A DNA stretch of 64,000 nt, taken from assembly GCF_944391105.1 (NCBI RefSeq), contig NZ_CALXSK010000005.1:47094-111093 (forward strand), given 5' to 3'. The position numbers were made by a program, and so were the translations under genes. The notes under the pieces are model-generated. The model made no database searches. It was not told the origin of the DNA and worked only from the letters and a program-made list of their open reading frames with translations. Shown one piece after another: positions 18,323 to 27,404 of this stretch; the first letter of the stretch is position 1, and every line of letters starts with the position of its first letter. This DNA is from an uncultured Victivallis sp. Its GTDB lineage: Bacteria > Verrucomicrobiota > Lentisphaeria > Victivallales > Victivallaceae.

Positions 18323-20458
18323 ATGAACGGGAAATTATTCAAAGTTGTTTCGCTTCTGCTTCTTTCTTTTGCCGGTGTGGCGGCTGCAGAGTTCACGTTG
18401 AAGGAAAGCGGACACTCTCCGGGCTGGTTCTTCCAGCCCGGAGAAGAGGTGGTCGCGGAAGTTTCGCTCGACGAATCGCCCGGGAAGGCTCCCCGGGTGA
18501 GCGTAACCGATTTTTTCGGGAATGAGACGGTTTTGCCGGTGAAGTTTTCTCCGGGTGATCGGAAGGTGCAAATCCGGATTCCGACCGGCAGACCGGGATA
18601 TTTTGTCCTGGCATTGTCCGGCACGGAGCTCCGTCAATCGTTCGCCGTCACCCCGGATCAAACGAAACTCGCCACTCCCGACACTCCGTTCGGCTGCAAT
18701 TTTCATCTGACGCGACTGCCGTACGAAGAGGCGGTTCGTGAGGTCGAGATCGCGCGCCGCGCCGGTTTCGGCTGGGTGCGCGGAAGCCAGTTCGACTGGG
18801 GCGACCTGCGGAAACGTGAGGATGCCGATCGGCTGTTCCGGCAGTTTGCTCCGCTCAACGAGTTCCTCCGTAAGAGCGGCATGGGGGTGGTCGGAACGAT
18901 TTTTTACGTTGCCCGCTACGCGTCCGGGGCGCCGGCCGGGAGCAACTATGAAGTTTGGAGCCGGGTCGCCCCGACCGACTGGGCGGATCTGACCGAATTC
19001 GCCGCCCGCTATGCGAAGGAGTGCGACTTCATCTCCCACTGGGAGATTTTAAACGAACCCGATGCCGAACTCTTCTGGCGCGGAAGCTGGAAAAACTGGA
19101 TTGCAAATGACGATCGCGGGATCATTCGCGATGCGGTCGCCTATCATGCCGCCGCCCGCAAGGGAATCCTGTCCGCCAATCCGCAGGCGAAGATTCTCTA
19201 CATGGGCGTCACCGCCGCCATCCCGAAAGGGGCGACTTACCGCCCGTTTCTGCAGGAAACGCTCGACGCGGGAATCGCGGCGAACTTCGACATCATGAAC
19301 CTTCACTACAATGCCGATCTGGTCGCGTGCCGCACTCTGCTCGCCGCATACGGCGCGGCGGAGCGTCCGGTCTGGGTTACGGAAATCGGAACCCATTCCG
19401 CAGGCGGTTCTTCCGAACGGCTTCAGATAGCGCGCGAGCTTGCCATGCAGCTCGAACAGCTCGCGAACGGAGCGGAGAAAGTGTTCAAATACGATTTGCG
19501 CAATGATGGAACGACCAGCCATCACGAACACAATTTCGGGCTGATTCGCAGGGATTTTTCGCCGAAACCGAATTTTGTGGCCCACGCTGTGATGATCGGG
19601 CTGCTGCACGATATGAAAAGCGCCTCTGTCCTCAACATCGTACATGCGTCCGATGCCGGCTACTGCAAGGGGGTTGCATTTGATTCCGCCTCCCGCGGCC
19701 GGATCAATGCGATTGTTCTGTGCGATGCGCCTCGCGCGGTTGTCACGCTTAACACGCCGGATAATCTCGTAACGGTCACCGATGTCATGGGGCAGACCCG
19801 GTCGCTGAAAGCTGAAAACGGCCGGATCAGACTGGAGTTGGACGAACTCCCGCTTTTCATCACCGGCCGGATCTCCGGCGAGGCCGGAGCGCCTGTTTAC
19901 CCGGGGGACGTCACGGTCCGCACCTATCCGATGACGCCGCGTCCGCTGCTTGCCAACGGTTCCTTCGAAGAGGGAAACGCGCATTGGCAGAGCACCCTCG
20001 GAGAGGCGGGTCGTGTTGAGGTGACGACAGATTCCGCCGCGGATGGGAAGCGCGCCATGGCGGTGAGGATTCCCGCGCCGGGCCCCTCCGATTTTCTGGG
20101 CGTTTTTCAGAGAGTCGATCTGCGCCGCCTGATCGGACCCCTGGCCGAAAACGAATATGCGGTGATGACCCTGACCGGCAGCTGTCGGAGAGATGGCATC
20201 GCCGGACGGGGCACGAATATCGGTGTGAATTTTTTTGCCGCCGACGGCAGCCGGATTCTCTGGCGGGAGTCCGCCTACCGTGCCGGAACGCACGACTGGC
20301 GCAAAATCGAAGTTACCGGAGAGATCCCGCCGGAAACTGCGACTTTGACTGTCAACTGCAACGTCGCGCCGGATACCACCGGGACGGTGTGGCTGGACGA
20401 TTTGTCGCTCTCGATTGAGATCCGTCGCAGAGCCGGCGGCGGAAAGGAACGGAAATAA
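18323..20458 (+). CDS. Exported glycoside hydrolase of the TIM-barrel (clan GH-A-like) type
   Basis: A 711-residue protein with a signal peptide (about 1-22). A beta-rich segment (about 23-110) leads into a TIM-barrel catalytic domain (about 120-460). Glu245 in WEILNEPD is the likely acid/base and Glu354 in VWVTEIG the likely nucleophile, the usual Asn-Glu-Pro and late-strand Glu pair of clan GH-A. The C-terminal part (about 540-700, LLANGSFEEGNAHWQ...) looks like a carbohydrate-binding jelly-roll module. The arrangement recalls GH39/GH5-like enzymes; the substrate cannot be named. It lies 21 bp after the prepilin-like gene and probably shares its transcript. Confidence 0.85.
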   Translation: MNGKLFKVVSLLLLSFAGVAAAEFTLKESGHSPGWFFQPGEEVVAEVSLDESPGKAPRVSVTDFFGNETVLPVKFSPGDRKVQIRIPTGRPGYFVLALSGTELRQSFAVTPDQTKLATPDTPFGCNFHLTRLPYEEAVREVEIARRAGFGWVRGSQFDWGDLRKREDADRLFRQFAPLNEFLRKSGMGVVGTIFYVARYASGAPAGSNYEVWSRVAPTDWADLTEFAARYAKECDFISHWEILNEPDAELFWRGSWKNWIANDDRGIIRDAVAYHAAARKGILSANPQAKILYMGVTAAIPKGATYRPFLQETLDAGIAANFDIMNLHYNADLVACRTLLAAYGAAERPVWVTEIGTHSAGGSSERLQIARELAMQLEQLANGAEKVFKYDLRNDGTTSHHEHNFGLIRRDFSPKPNFVAHAVMIGLLHDMKSASVLNIVHASDAGYCKGVAFDSASRGRINAIVLCDAPRAVVTLNTPDNLVTVTDVMGQTRSLKAENGRIRLELDELPLFITGRISGEAGAPVYPGDVTVRTYPMTPRPLLANGSFEEGNAHWQSTLGEAGRVEVTTDSAADGKRAMAVRIPAPGPSDFLGVFQRVDLRRLIGPLAENEYAVMTLTGSCRRDGIAGRGTNIGVNFFAADGSRILWRESAYRAGTHDWRKIEVTGEIPPETATLTVNCNVAPDTTGTVWLDDLSLSIEIRRRAGGGKERK

Positions 20459-20461
20459 GGA

Positions 20462-21085
20462 TTACTCTTCCGGCTCTTCCAGGCCGGCCTTGCTGTACCG
20501 GGCGATCGCTCCGCAGGGAACTCCCCAGCTCAGCTGAGTGATCGCGAAAGCTCCGCTCTCCTCGTCCAGTTCGACTCCCGCCAGCGGGATGTTGAGTGTT
20601 CCGTGCTGCAGAGTCGGCATGTCGGTCAGAACTTGGTATCTGCTTCTGAACGTCACATGAGTGCCGTCCGCTTCCGGAAAACAGTTGCTCTTGCCTTTGT
20701 AGTGCTCTGCCGTGATCTGAAGATAGATGGTGGAGCTCTTTACGATGGACAAAGTGACCGCGGGAGAAACCAGCACCGGAAGACGCCATGCCTCGATCCG
20801 TGGACCGCCGTCATCTTCCGGCACGTAGTAGAAACGGTCGATCAGCACATAACCCGCCGGATTTGTGAGTGACTCCTCGTAAGGGAGCGCTCCGTTCACG
20901 ATCTGTACCGCCCGTATCGGGTTGTCCGCCGAATGGTTCGGATAGGGACGCACCAGAAAAAATCCCTGGTAAACCGGAACGACCGAAGGAATCTGGTTGA
21001 TCCGGAATCCATCCGGCGTCGTTTCCACGGCAATGTTGGTCCCTCCTGTGAGCCGGAGTGCATGCGGAGAGAAGTTGTCTGACAT
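20462..21085 (-). CDS. Hypothetical protein, unknown function
   Basis: A 207-residue protein with no signal peptide or membrane segment. It is rich in beta-forming stretches (VVPVYQGFFLVRPYP, IYLQITAEHY) and acidic at its C-terminus (EEPEE). The ATG at 21085 has AAGGAGG upstream, a strong ribosome-binding site that rules out the longer in-frame start. It lies 41 bp downstream of the flavoprotein gene and its end meets the convergent glycosidase gene within 3 bp. I recognise no family. Confidence 0.75.
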   Translation of the reverse strand: MSDNFSPHALRLTGGTNIAVETTPDGFRINQIPSVVPVYQGFFLVRPYPNHSADNPIRAVQIVNGALPYEESLTNPAGYVLIDRFYYVPEDDGGPRIEAWRLPVLVSPAVTLSIVKSSTIYLQITAEHYKGKSNCFPEADGTHVTFRSRYQVLTDMPTLQHGTLNIPLAGVELDEESGAFAITQLSWGVPCGAIARYSKAGLEEPEE

Positions 21086-21126
21086 GAAAAACCTCCTTTC
21101 ACGTTGCTTTGCAACAGGAGGAAATG

Positions 21127-22386
21127 TCAACCTTTGAGGCGTGTACCTCCCCTTCCTGCCGATGCTCCCGCCAACCGGCCCGAGCTGACCGCCCACTGGA
21201 TGTTGTATCCGCCGCAGGGCGCGCCGACATCAAGCATCTCGCCCGCCAGGAAAACTCCCTCCGCGATCCGGCTTGCGAGGGTTCCGGCATGAACCTCCGA
21301 AGGAGAAACTCCCCCCGCAGTCGCCATCGCCTTCTCCCAGCCGTCCGTCCCGGCGATCGGCAGCGGATATCCCGAAAATGCGGAGACGAGCCGCTCCCGC
21401 TCTTCCGCGCGAAGGCGCGCGGCGCAGCGCTCCGCCGGAACCCCCGCCGCATCGAGCAGTGCCCGGACCAACGCGGACGGGAGCGTTGCTCCCAGCAGCC
21501 CTTTCAGCGATCTGTTTCCCGCATGTTTCTGCCAGTAGGAGATGCGTTCCCGGTACTCTCCCGCGTTCCGGCTCTCCCAGGAACATTCGAGGATCGGCTC
21601 TCCGCCATTTGCGAGCGCCCGTGCGACGCTGCCGGATAGATCGAGTACCGCCGGTCCGGAGATCCCGGTGTGCGTGAAGATGAGTTCACCACGTCCCGTT
21701 AGTTTTTTCCCGAACCGGACAGTCGCGTCCGGAAGGAGGACCCCGGGCAGCTGCGAAGCCCATTTCTCCGCAGACTTCAGCCCGACCAGCGCCGGAACGG
21801 GCTGGATGATCTCATGGCCCGCCTGTCGGGCGAGTTCGTAGCCGCTGCCGCGTCCACCCAGCGCCGGATAACCCATCCCGCCGCAGGCGAGGATGATCCG
21901 TCCGGTGTCGAAGCGGACCGCTCCGGCGCTCGCGCCGCGAACAGCTCCGTTTGCCAGGTTCAGTGTTTCAACCCGGCACTCCGGAATCACGTTTACGCCG
22001 AATCTCCTGCAACGGTTGAGGAGCAAGTTCAGCACATCTCCGGCCCGCATCGATTTCGGGAAACAGTGAAACCCGTCCGGCGCAACCACCGGAACTCCGT
22101 TTGCAGTGAGAAATTTCTCCAGCGCTTCCGGCGGAAACGCATAAAGTGCCGGCCGGACAAAGTGCATTCCGCACTGATAGCGTCGCGCAAACTCCTCAAG
22201 CGGAAGTCGATTCGTCACATTGCACTTTCCGGAACCCGAAGCCAGCAGTTTGCGGCCGGGGGAGGGGAGAAATTCGGCCAGAACGGTATTGAGTCCTGAC
22301 TCCGCCGCAGCCGCCGCAGCCGACAGTCCCGCCGGACCGCCGCCGATGACGAGACAGTCGCAGCGAATCGTTTGAAACAGGTTCAT
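21127..22386 (-). CDS. NAD(P)/FAD-dependent oxidoreductase, HI0933-like
   Basis: A 419-residue flavoprotein. The N-terminal dinucleotide-binding motif is CLVIGGGPAGLSAAAAAAE and is followed by GRKLLASGSGKCNVTNR, the hallmark segment of the HI0933/BaiN family. The C-terminal GGVSPSEV and GEMLDVGAPCGGYNIQWA segments also fit. FAD is bound; the physiological substrate of most members is unknown. Its ATG overlaps the stop of the upstream secreted-protein gene as ATGA, so the two are translationally coupled although their functions look unrelated. Confidence 0.9.
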   Translation of the reverse strand: MNLFQTIRCDCLVIGGGPAGLSAAAAAAESGLNTVLAEFLPSPGRKLLASGSGKCNVTNRLPLEEFARRYQCGMHFVRPALYAFPPEALEKFLTANGVPVVAPDGFHCFPKSMRAGDVLNLLLNRCRRFGVNVIPECRVETLNLANGAVRGASAGAVRFDTGRIILACGGMGYPALGGRGSGYELARQAGHEIIQPVPALVGLKSAEKWASQLPGVLLPDATVRFGKKLTGRGELIFTHTGISGPAVLDLSGSVARALANGGEPILECSWESRNAGEYRERISYWQKHAGNRSLKGLLGATLPSALVRALLDAAGVPAERCAARLRAEERERLVSAFSGYPLPIAGTDGWEKAMATAGGVSPSEVHAGTLASRIAEGVFLAGEMLDVGAPCGGYNIQWAVSSGRLAGASAGRGGTRLKG

Positions 22387-23435
22387 CGTGCCAGGTAGAC
22401 TTTGCCGAATGCGACCGTTCCTTCCCCGCTTCCCGCCGGGTAATCGACGGAGAAACCGGCCAGGCGAACCGGGAAATCCAACTTGCGGTTCTGGTCTCCG
22501 CTCCAGATGCCGCGTGCAGGTGCTCCACTTTTTTCCACCCGCAGGGAAACAAGATGCCAGCCAGGTGCAAGCCCTTTTGTCGGCAAGGAATACTGAAACA
22601 CTTCTCCACTTTTGTCGGATAAACGGAGATTGACGGTTTTACCATCAAAATTTTCCGGAATCAGAAGTTCAACGCAGAAACGGGCCGAATCGAATTCCGC
22701 AAAGGGCGGCAGCGGCGGAGTGAATGCGAACTCCATCCATTTCCCCCGGGCCGCGTCCCAGTTGAAGCGCAGCGCCTGTCTCCCGTCGGCCTCCTCCACG
22801 GCAGCGGTCTGTCCTCTGTCCCCGGCAAGATGAATCCGGACCGGTGTTGTGGCTAGATCTACCAGCATTTCTCCGAGTTCCAGTGGCCCGGGCGTGAAGG
22901 CGACTTTGCCGATCCAGAGTTCTCCCTGCCCCTCCTTGCGATTGAAGTCGACCGAGACGCCGAGCATCCGCGCCGGAAAGTCGACCCTGCCGTTCTTCTT
23001 TGCTCCCCATGATTCCTTGTGAACGCTGTTCAACTGCACCAAAAGCGTCTGCAGCCCGGGCTTGAGCTGCGCGGTCGGGAACATGTACTGAAACGTCTCT
23101 CCCTGCGAGTCAATGAGCCGGAAGTTGATTTTCCGGATTGGGGCTCCTTCCGGAATGAACACCTCCAGCGCGACTTCCCCGGTGTTGAATTCCGGCAATG
23201 GAATCGGCTGGAGAAAATTGAATTCCAGATAGTTCGCCGCCGAGCAATCCCACTTCGCATGGAGCATCGCCTGCCCGGAAGGGGCGTTCCCCGGAAGAAC
23301 GGACTGGCGACGAGCGTCGCTCTGGTTTACATTGATCTGCAGCGCATCCGTCGCCGGATCGTAAACGCGCGCCGGGAGCGCCGACAACGCAACCAGCGGC
23401 AACATGAACAGAGAACCGAAGAGAAAACGCAACAT
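22383..23435 (-). CDS. Exported protein with two duplicated carbohydrate-binding-like domains
   Basis: A 350-residue protein with a signal peptide (about 1-19). Two copies of one beta-rich domain follow. Matching landmarks are YLEFNF / WMEFAF, EVFIPEGAPIRKINFRLID / ELLIPENFDGKTVNLRLSD, GETFQYMFPT / GEVFQYSLPT and DFPARMLGVSVDF / DFPVRLAGFSVDY. The fold is probably a jelly-roll like that of carbohydrate-binding modules, but no catalytic residues are evident. The start at 23435 has GGGAGG upstream and lies behind a promoter at 23469-23497. It is the first gene of a run with the flavoprotein and probably the hypothetical gene at 20462. Confidence 0.8.
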   Translation of the reverse strand: MLRFLFGSLFMLPLVALSALPARVYDPATDALQINVNQSDARRQSVLPGNAPSGQAMLHAKWDCSAANYLEFNFLQPIPLPEFNTGEVALEVFIPEGAPIRKINFRLIDSQGETFQYMFPTAQLKPGLQTLLVQLNSVHKESWGAKKNGRVDFPARMLGVSVDFNRKEGQGELWIGKVAFTPGPLELGEMLVDLATTPVRIHLAGDRGQTAAVEEADGRQALRFNWDAARGKWMEFAFTPPLPPFAEFDSARFCVELLIPENFDGKTVNLRLSDKSGEVFQYSLPTKGLAPGWHLVSLRVEKSGAPARGIWSGDQNRKLDFPVRLAGFSVDYPAGSGEGTVAFGKVYLAR

Positions 23436-23468
23436 AGTAACCTCCCGTTTGAGCGATTCCGATGCAGG

Positions 23469-23497
23469 AATATAGTGTCTCTTTGAAAAGAAGTCAA
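23469..23497 (-). promoter_or_regulatory. Promoter of the duplicated-domain exported protein
   Basis: On the minus strand TTGACT (23492-23497), a 17-bp spacer and TATATT (23469-23474). It sits just after the terminator of the decarboxylase operon, so this gene starts a separate transcript. Confidence 0.65.
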
Positions 23498-23502
23498 ACG
23501 AA

Positions 23503-23545
23503 TAAAGCAAAAAACGCCGCGGCGAATTCGGTTCGCCGCGGCGTT
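23503..23545 (-). terminator. Rho-independent terminator of the decarboxylase operon
   Basis: Perfect 14-bp arms AACGCCGCGGCGAA (23513-23526) and TTCGCCGCGGCGTT (23532-23545) enclose a 5-nt loop. On the minus strand the stem is followed by TTTTGCTTTATT, giving a clear terminator 18 bp after the beta subunit stop codon. Confidence 0.9.
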
Positions 23546-23563
23546 GGATGGATGCAGGAAAGA

Positions 23564-25270
23564 TCAGACCAGGTGCTTGAGCATGTTCAAAAGCACGCCC
23601 GCCGCCACAGCCGATCCGATCACGCCGGAGACGTTCGGTCCCATCGCGTGCATCAGCAGGAAGTTCTGCGGATTCGCCTCCAAACCGACCTTGTTCGCCA
23701 CGCGCGCCGCCATCGGCACCGCGGAGACGCCGGCCGCGCCGATCAGCGGGTTGATCTTGTCCTTGCTGAAGAGATTCATGATCTTCGCGAAGATCACGCC
23801 GCCCGCGGTTCCGAGGCCGAATGCGATCGCACCGAGCAGCAGAATGCCGAGCGTCTGGATCGACAGGAACTGGTCGGCCGAGAGTTTCGACCCGACCGCG
23901 ATCCCGAGGAAGATCGTGACGATGTTGATGAGCGCATTCTGAGCGGTCTGATTCAGACGCTCCACCACGCCGCACTCACGCATCAAATTGCCGAGCATGA
24001 GCATACCGATCAGCGGAGCCGCATCGGGCAGCAGGAACGCGCACAGCAGCGTAATCAGCAGCGGGAAGCAGATCTTCTCGAGTTTGCCGACCGTGCGGAG
24101 CTGTTTCATCGCGATTTTGCGCTCTTCCTTCGTCGTGAGCCACTTCATGATCGGCGGCTGGATGATCGGAACCAGAGCCATGTAGCTGTAGGCCGCCACC
24201 GCGACCGCTCCGAGCAGTTTCGGAGAAAGTTTGCTCGTAAGATAGATCGAGGTCGGGCCGTCCGCACCGCCGATGATGCCGATACTGGCAGCATCGAGGA
24301 TGCTGAAGTTGATCGCCGGAATCCAGATCGTCAGCAGCAGAGCGCCGATCAGCGCCGAGAAGATGCCGAACTGAGCCGCGCCGCCGAGCAGCGCCGTCTT
24401 CGGGTTCGCGATCAGCGGACCGAAGTCGGTCATCGCGCCGACGCCCATGAAGATCAGCAGCGGGAACACTCCCGAGTTGATGCCGACTTCGAACACCAGA
24501 CCCTGCAGACCGTCCGGACCGGCGATGCCCGCCAGCGGAATGTTCGCCAGCAGTGCGCCGAATCCGATCGGCAGCAGCAGCAGCGGTTCGAACTCCTTCA
24601 CGATCGCAAGATAGATCAGCACGAGCGCAACGAGCATCATCAGCACACGACCGAGACCGAGAATCCAGGTCGACTTGAAATCGCTGCTGCTCTGATTGAT
24701 GATGTCGTAGATGCCGGTGCTCTGCCAGAGCCCCTTCATCGCCTCGCCCCAGCCCGGCAGGCCGCCGCCGACCACGGTCGTGTTGCTCACCGAGTCGTGT
24801 GCGACTTCAATCGGCTGAAAGACCGCCATCACCGTGCCCGGCTCCACCACCGCGGAGGGTTTGAATCCCGGCGCAAGCTGCGCGACTTTCGCGGCGATGT
24901 CGATCTTGAATTTACCCTTGCTGCGGCCCTGCGGAACCAGAATCATGATTTCGCGGCCCGGGGCAACCTTCTGGTTGGCAGCCATCGTGAGCGAGTTCAC
25001 CACAGCGGGTTTCTCCCACTCATAGACCATGTAGCGCATCTGCGTCGCCGGGTCGATGTACCAGCCGATGAGTTCATCGCTGGAAGTCGCATTCCGAACC
25101 GCCGTCGCAGGCAGCTGAATCGCGTTTTTCTTTTCCACGACGGTTTTCACACCTTCCCGGATCGCCTGATCGACCGCGGGAGCCGCCGGAACCGTCGGCT
25201 CCGGGGCAGCCATCAATGCCCCGGCGAAGAGCGCAAGGCAGACAGCGGTAAAAAGTTTCACTTTTCGCAT
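23564..25270 (-). CDS. oadB: Sodium-pumping decarboxylase beta subunit with exported N-terminal extension
   Basis: A 568-residue membrane protein. From about residue 190 it matches the oxaloacetate/glutaconyl/methylmalonyl-CoA decarboxylase beta subunit, with [34 protein letters not shown] and the late [13 protein letters not shown] element, and about nine or more membrane segments that move sodium out during decarboxylation of carboxybiotin. Ahead of it lie a signal peptide-like segment (1-22) and about 165 hydrophilic residues, an arrangement not found in usual beta subunits of about 375-430 residues. It follows the alpha gene after 4 bp, and a strong terminator lies downstream. Which acid is decarboxylated is set by the alpha subunit. 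Confidence 0.9.
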   Translation of the reverse strand: MRKVKLFTAVCLALFAGALMAAPEPTVPAAPAVDQAIREGVKTVVEKKNAIQLPATAVRNATSSDELIGWYIDPATQMRYMVYEWEKPAVVNSLTMAANQKVAPGREIMILVPQGRSKGKFKIDIAAKVAQLAPGFKPSAVVEPGTVMAVFQPIEVAHDSVSNTTVVGGGLPGWGEAMKGLWQSTGIYDIINQSSSDFKSTWILGLGRVLMMLVALVLIYLAIVKEFEPLLLLPIGFGALLANIPLAGIAGPDGLQGLVFEVGINSGVFPLLIFMGVGAMTDFGPLIANPKTALLGGAAQFGIFSALIGALLLTIWIPAINFSILDAASIGIIGGADGPTSIYLTSKLSPKLLGAVAVAAYSYMALVPIIQPPIMKWLTTKEERKIAMKQLRTVGKLEKICFPLLITLLCAFLLPDAAPLIGMLMLGNLMRECGVVERLNQTAQNALINIVTIFLGIAVGSKLSADQFLSIQTLGILLLGAIAFGLGTAGGVIFAKIMNLFSKDKINPLIGAAGVSAVPMAARVANKVGLEANPQNFLLMHAMGPNVSGVIGSAVAAGVLLNMLKHLV

Positions 25271-25274
25271 TGTG

Positions 25275-27107
25275 TTACTTCTCCTCGATCATCACAAGGG
25301 TGTCGCCCGCAGCCACAACCTGGGACGGCGTGACGTTGATTTCACGGATGACGCCGGCCGCCGGGGCCTTGATTTCGGTTTCCATCTTCATCGCCTCGAT
25401 CACGAGGATGACGTCGTCAGCCGCGACCTCTTCGCCCTCCTGAACCAAGATCTTCACGATCGTGCCCGGGAGCGGGGACGGCAGCGGTTTGCCCTCGCCG
25501 GAGGAGGCCGGAGCGGCAGCGGCGCTCGCGATACCCTCGGAGACCTTCACCGTGAAGCTCTTGCCGTTCACCGTCGCGGTGTAGGCGTCGCCCGCCGCAT
25601 TCAGCTGAACCGCGACGTTCTTGCCGTCGACGTTGGCGGTGTAGGCTCCGCCCTTGGCCGCGCTCTTCGCGGGCTTGGCGGCTTCCTTGTAGCGGATGCC
25701 CATCGGCTTGTCGCCCTGCAGATATTTCAGGCCCTTCTCGCCGCAGGCCGCGACGATGAAGATGTTCTCTTCCGTCACCGGCAGCCCCGCCTCGATGAGC
25801 AGGTTCGTGTTGTATTTCACGCCGAGCTTCGGGTTGCGGTTGTTCAGGTCGACCACGGCTTCGGTGGTCGGCTCAAGGCCGAGCTGCTCGCTGGCCATCT
25901 TCACGATTTCCGGATCCGGCGCGACCGGGGTCTTGCCGAAGTAACCGAGAACCATCTTGCCGTAACCGTTCTTGTCGATCACTTTCCAGCGGCCCTGCAT
26001 CGCGTTGGAGAACGCCTGCTGGAAGTAGAACTGGCTGACTGGCGTAACCGAGGTGCCGAATCCGCCCTTCGCAACGACTTCGCGCATTTCCGCGATGCAG
26101 TCGTCGTACTTGTCGAGACAGTTGTTGTCGCGCATCATCTGAGTGTTGGCCGTGAGCGCACCGCCCGGCATCGGGGAGAAGATGATCTTCGGAGAGACCT
26201 GCATCGACTCCGGCGGCATGAAGTATTTGTCCATGCACTTCTCGAACACTTTCTCGGCGGAGAGGATCTTCTCCGGATCGATGTCGAGCGTGTAGTCCGT
26301 GCCGCGCAGACGCTGGTACATCACGAGGATGTCCGCCTCGCAGGTGCCGCCCGAGAGCGGGCTCATCGCCAGGTCGATCACATCCGCGCCCGCTTCGATC
26401 GCCGCCATGTTGCAGCTGACCGCCATGCCGGCCGTGTCGTGCGTGTGGAACGAAATGCTCTTGCGGTTGTCGCCCTTGAACTCGGCGTCGAGGATCTCGC
26501 GCGCCTGTTTGATCGTCTCATAGACGGTCTTCGGAGTCGAGGTGCCGGAGGCATCCTTGAACGCGAGGCTGTCGAACGCCATGCCGCTCGCGAGGATCTC
26601 CTTCAGCCGGTCGATGTAGAAATTCGGAGTATGCGCATACGGCTCATTGAGGCCGGGCGCGAGTCCCATCATCGTGACGGTCGCCTGATGCTTGAGGCCG
26701 TACTGCGTGATGTATTTGCCCGAGGCGGTCAGATTCCGCACGTCGTTGAGCGCGTCGAAGTTGCGGATCGTGGTGATGCCGTGCTTCTTGAAGAGTTTCG
26801 CGTGGAGCTCGATGATATCGCTCGACTGCGAGGAGAGGCCGACCACGTTCACGCCGCGTGCGAGGGTCTGCAGATTCACGTTCGGGCCGACCACTTCACG
26901 GCAGCGGTCCATCATCTCGAACGCGTCCTCCTGGCAGTAGAAGTAGAGGCTCTGGAAGCGGGCGCCGCCGCCGATTTCGATATAGTCGATTCCGGCCTTG
27001 ACCGCGGCATCCAGCGCGGGCAGGAAATCGTCGGTTTTGACGCGGGCGCCGAGACAGGACTGGAATCCGTCACGGAACGAGCAATCCATGAACTTGATTT
27101 TCTTCAT
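25275..27107 (-). CDS. oadA: Biotin-dependent decarboxylase alpha subunit (oxaloacetate decarboxylase / pyruvate carboxylase B type)
   Basis: A 610-residue protein. The N-terminal carboxyltransferase TIM barrel begins [11 protein letters not shown] and includes the metal-binding segment [16 protein letters not shown] Pro/Ala-rich linker (about 475-545) leads to a C-terminal biotinyl domain with Lys574 in EAMKMETEI as the biotin site. It transfers carboxylate from the substrate to biotin for the beta subunit. The carboxyltransferase barrel suggests oxaloacetate or pyruvate chemistry rather than an acyl-CoA substrate. The gene sits between the gamma and beta genes, with a biotin ligase gene just upstream. 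Confidence 0.92.
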   Translation of the reverse strand: MKKIKFMDCSFRDGFQSCLGARVKTDDFLPALDAAVKAGIDYIEIGGGARFQSLYFYCQEDAFEMMDRCREVVGPNVNLQTLARGVNVVGLSSQSSDIIELHAKLFKKHGITTIRNFDALNDVRNLTASGKYITQYGLKHQATVTMMGLAPGLNEPYAHTPNFYIDRLKEILASGMAFDSLAFKDASGTSTPKTVYETIKQAREILDAEFKGDNRKSISFHTHDTAGMAVSCNMAAIEAGADVIDLAMSPLSGGTCEADILVMYQRLRGTDYTLDIDPEKILSAEKVFEKCMDKYFMPPESMQVSPKIIFSPMPGGALTANTQMMRDNNCLDKYDDCIAEMREVVAKGGFGTSVTPVSQFYFQQAFSNAMQGRWKVIDKNGYGKMVLGYFGKTPVAPDPEIVKMASEQLGLEPTTEAVVDLNNRNPKLGVKYNTNLLIEAGLPVTEENIFIVAACGEKGLKYLQGDKPMGIRYKEAAKPAKSAAKGGAYTANVDGKNVAVQLNAAGDAYTATVNGKSFTVKVSEGIASAAAAPASSGEGKPLPSPLPGTIVKILVQEGEEVAADDVILVIEAMKMETEIKAPAAGVIREINVTPSQVVAAGDTLVMIEEK

Positions 27108-27155
27108 CTTCTTACGATTCTCCGTTATGATTGATATGTGAGTATTGGATTTTGA

Positions 27156-27404
27156 TTATTTGGAGCGAACCGCTTCGACCGCGGCGGCCGCAATCGCGGC
27201 GAGCTGGGCGTCGTCGCCGCTGGCCGCAGCCTTCTTCTTTGCAGGAGCCTTCGGCGGCGGCTCAAGCATTCCGGCAAACGGAGCAAGCGCCCGCTTCAGA
27301 AGATTCATCGCGAAGATCATGATGACGAGAAAGACGTACACGATCCCCATGCCAAGGACCATCAGCTTTACGCCGTCCCACAGCAAACTCATTTGACTTT
27401 CCAT
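27156..27404 (-). CDS. oadG: Decarboxylase gamma subunit (OadG-like)
   Basis: An 82-residue protein with one N-terminal membrane helix (about 8-34, LWDGVKLMVLGMGIVYVFLV) and an Ala/Pro/Lys-rich soluble tail, the standard gamma-subunit plan. It anchors the alpha subunit to the membrane beta subunit. The start overlaps the end of the biotin ligase gene by 16 bp. A second ATG at 27392 with GGAAAG upstream is an alternative start. It lies directly before the alpha gene. Confidence 0.85.
   Translation of the reverse strand: MESQMSLLWDGVKLMVLGMGIVYVFLVIMIFAMNLLKRALAPFAGMLEPPPKAPAKKKAAASGDDAQLAAIAAAAVEAVRSK

Noticed and set aside
25272..27134. Long plus-strand open frame opposite the decarboxylase alpha gene
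   Set aside because: It mirrors the alpha subunit gene almost exactly and has no recognisable product.
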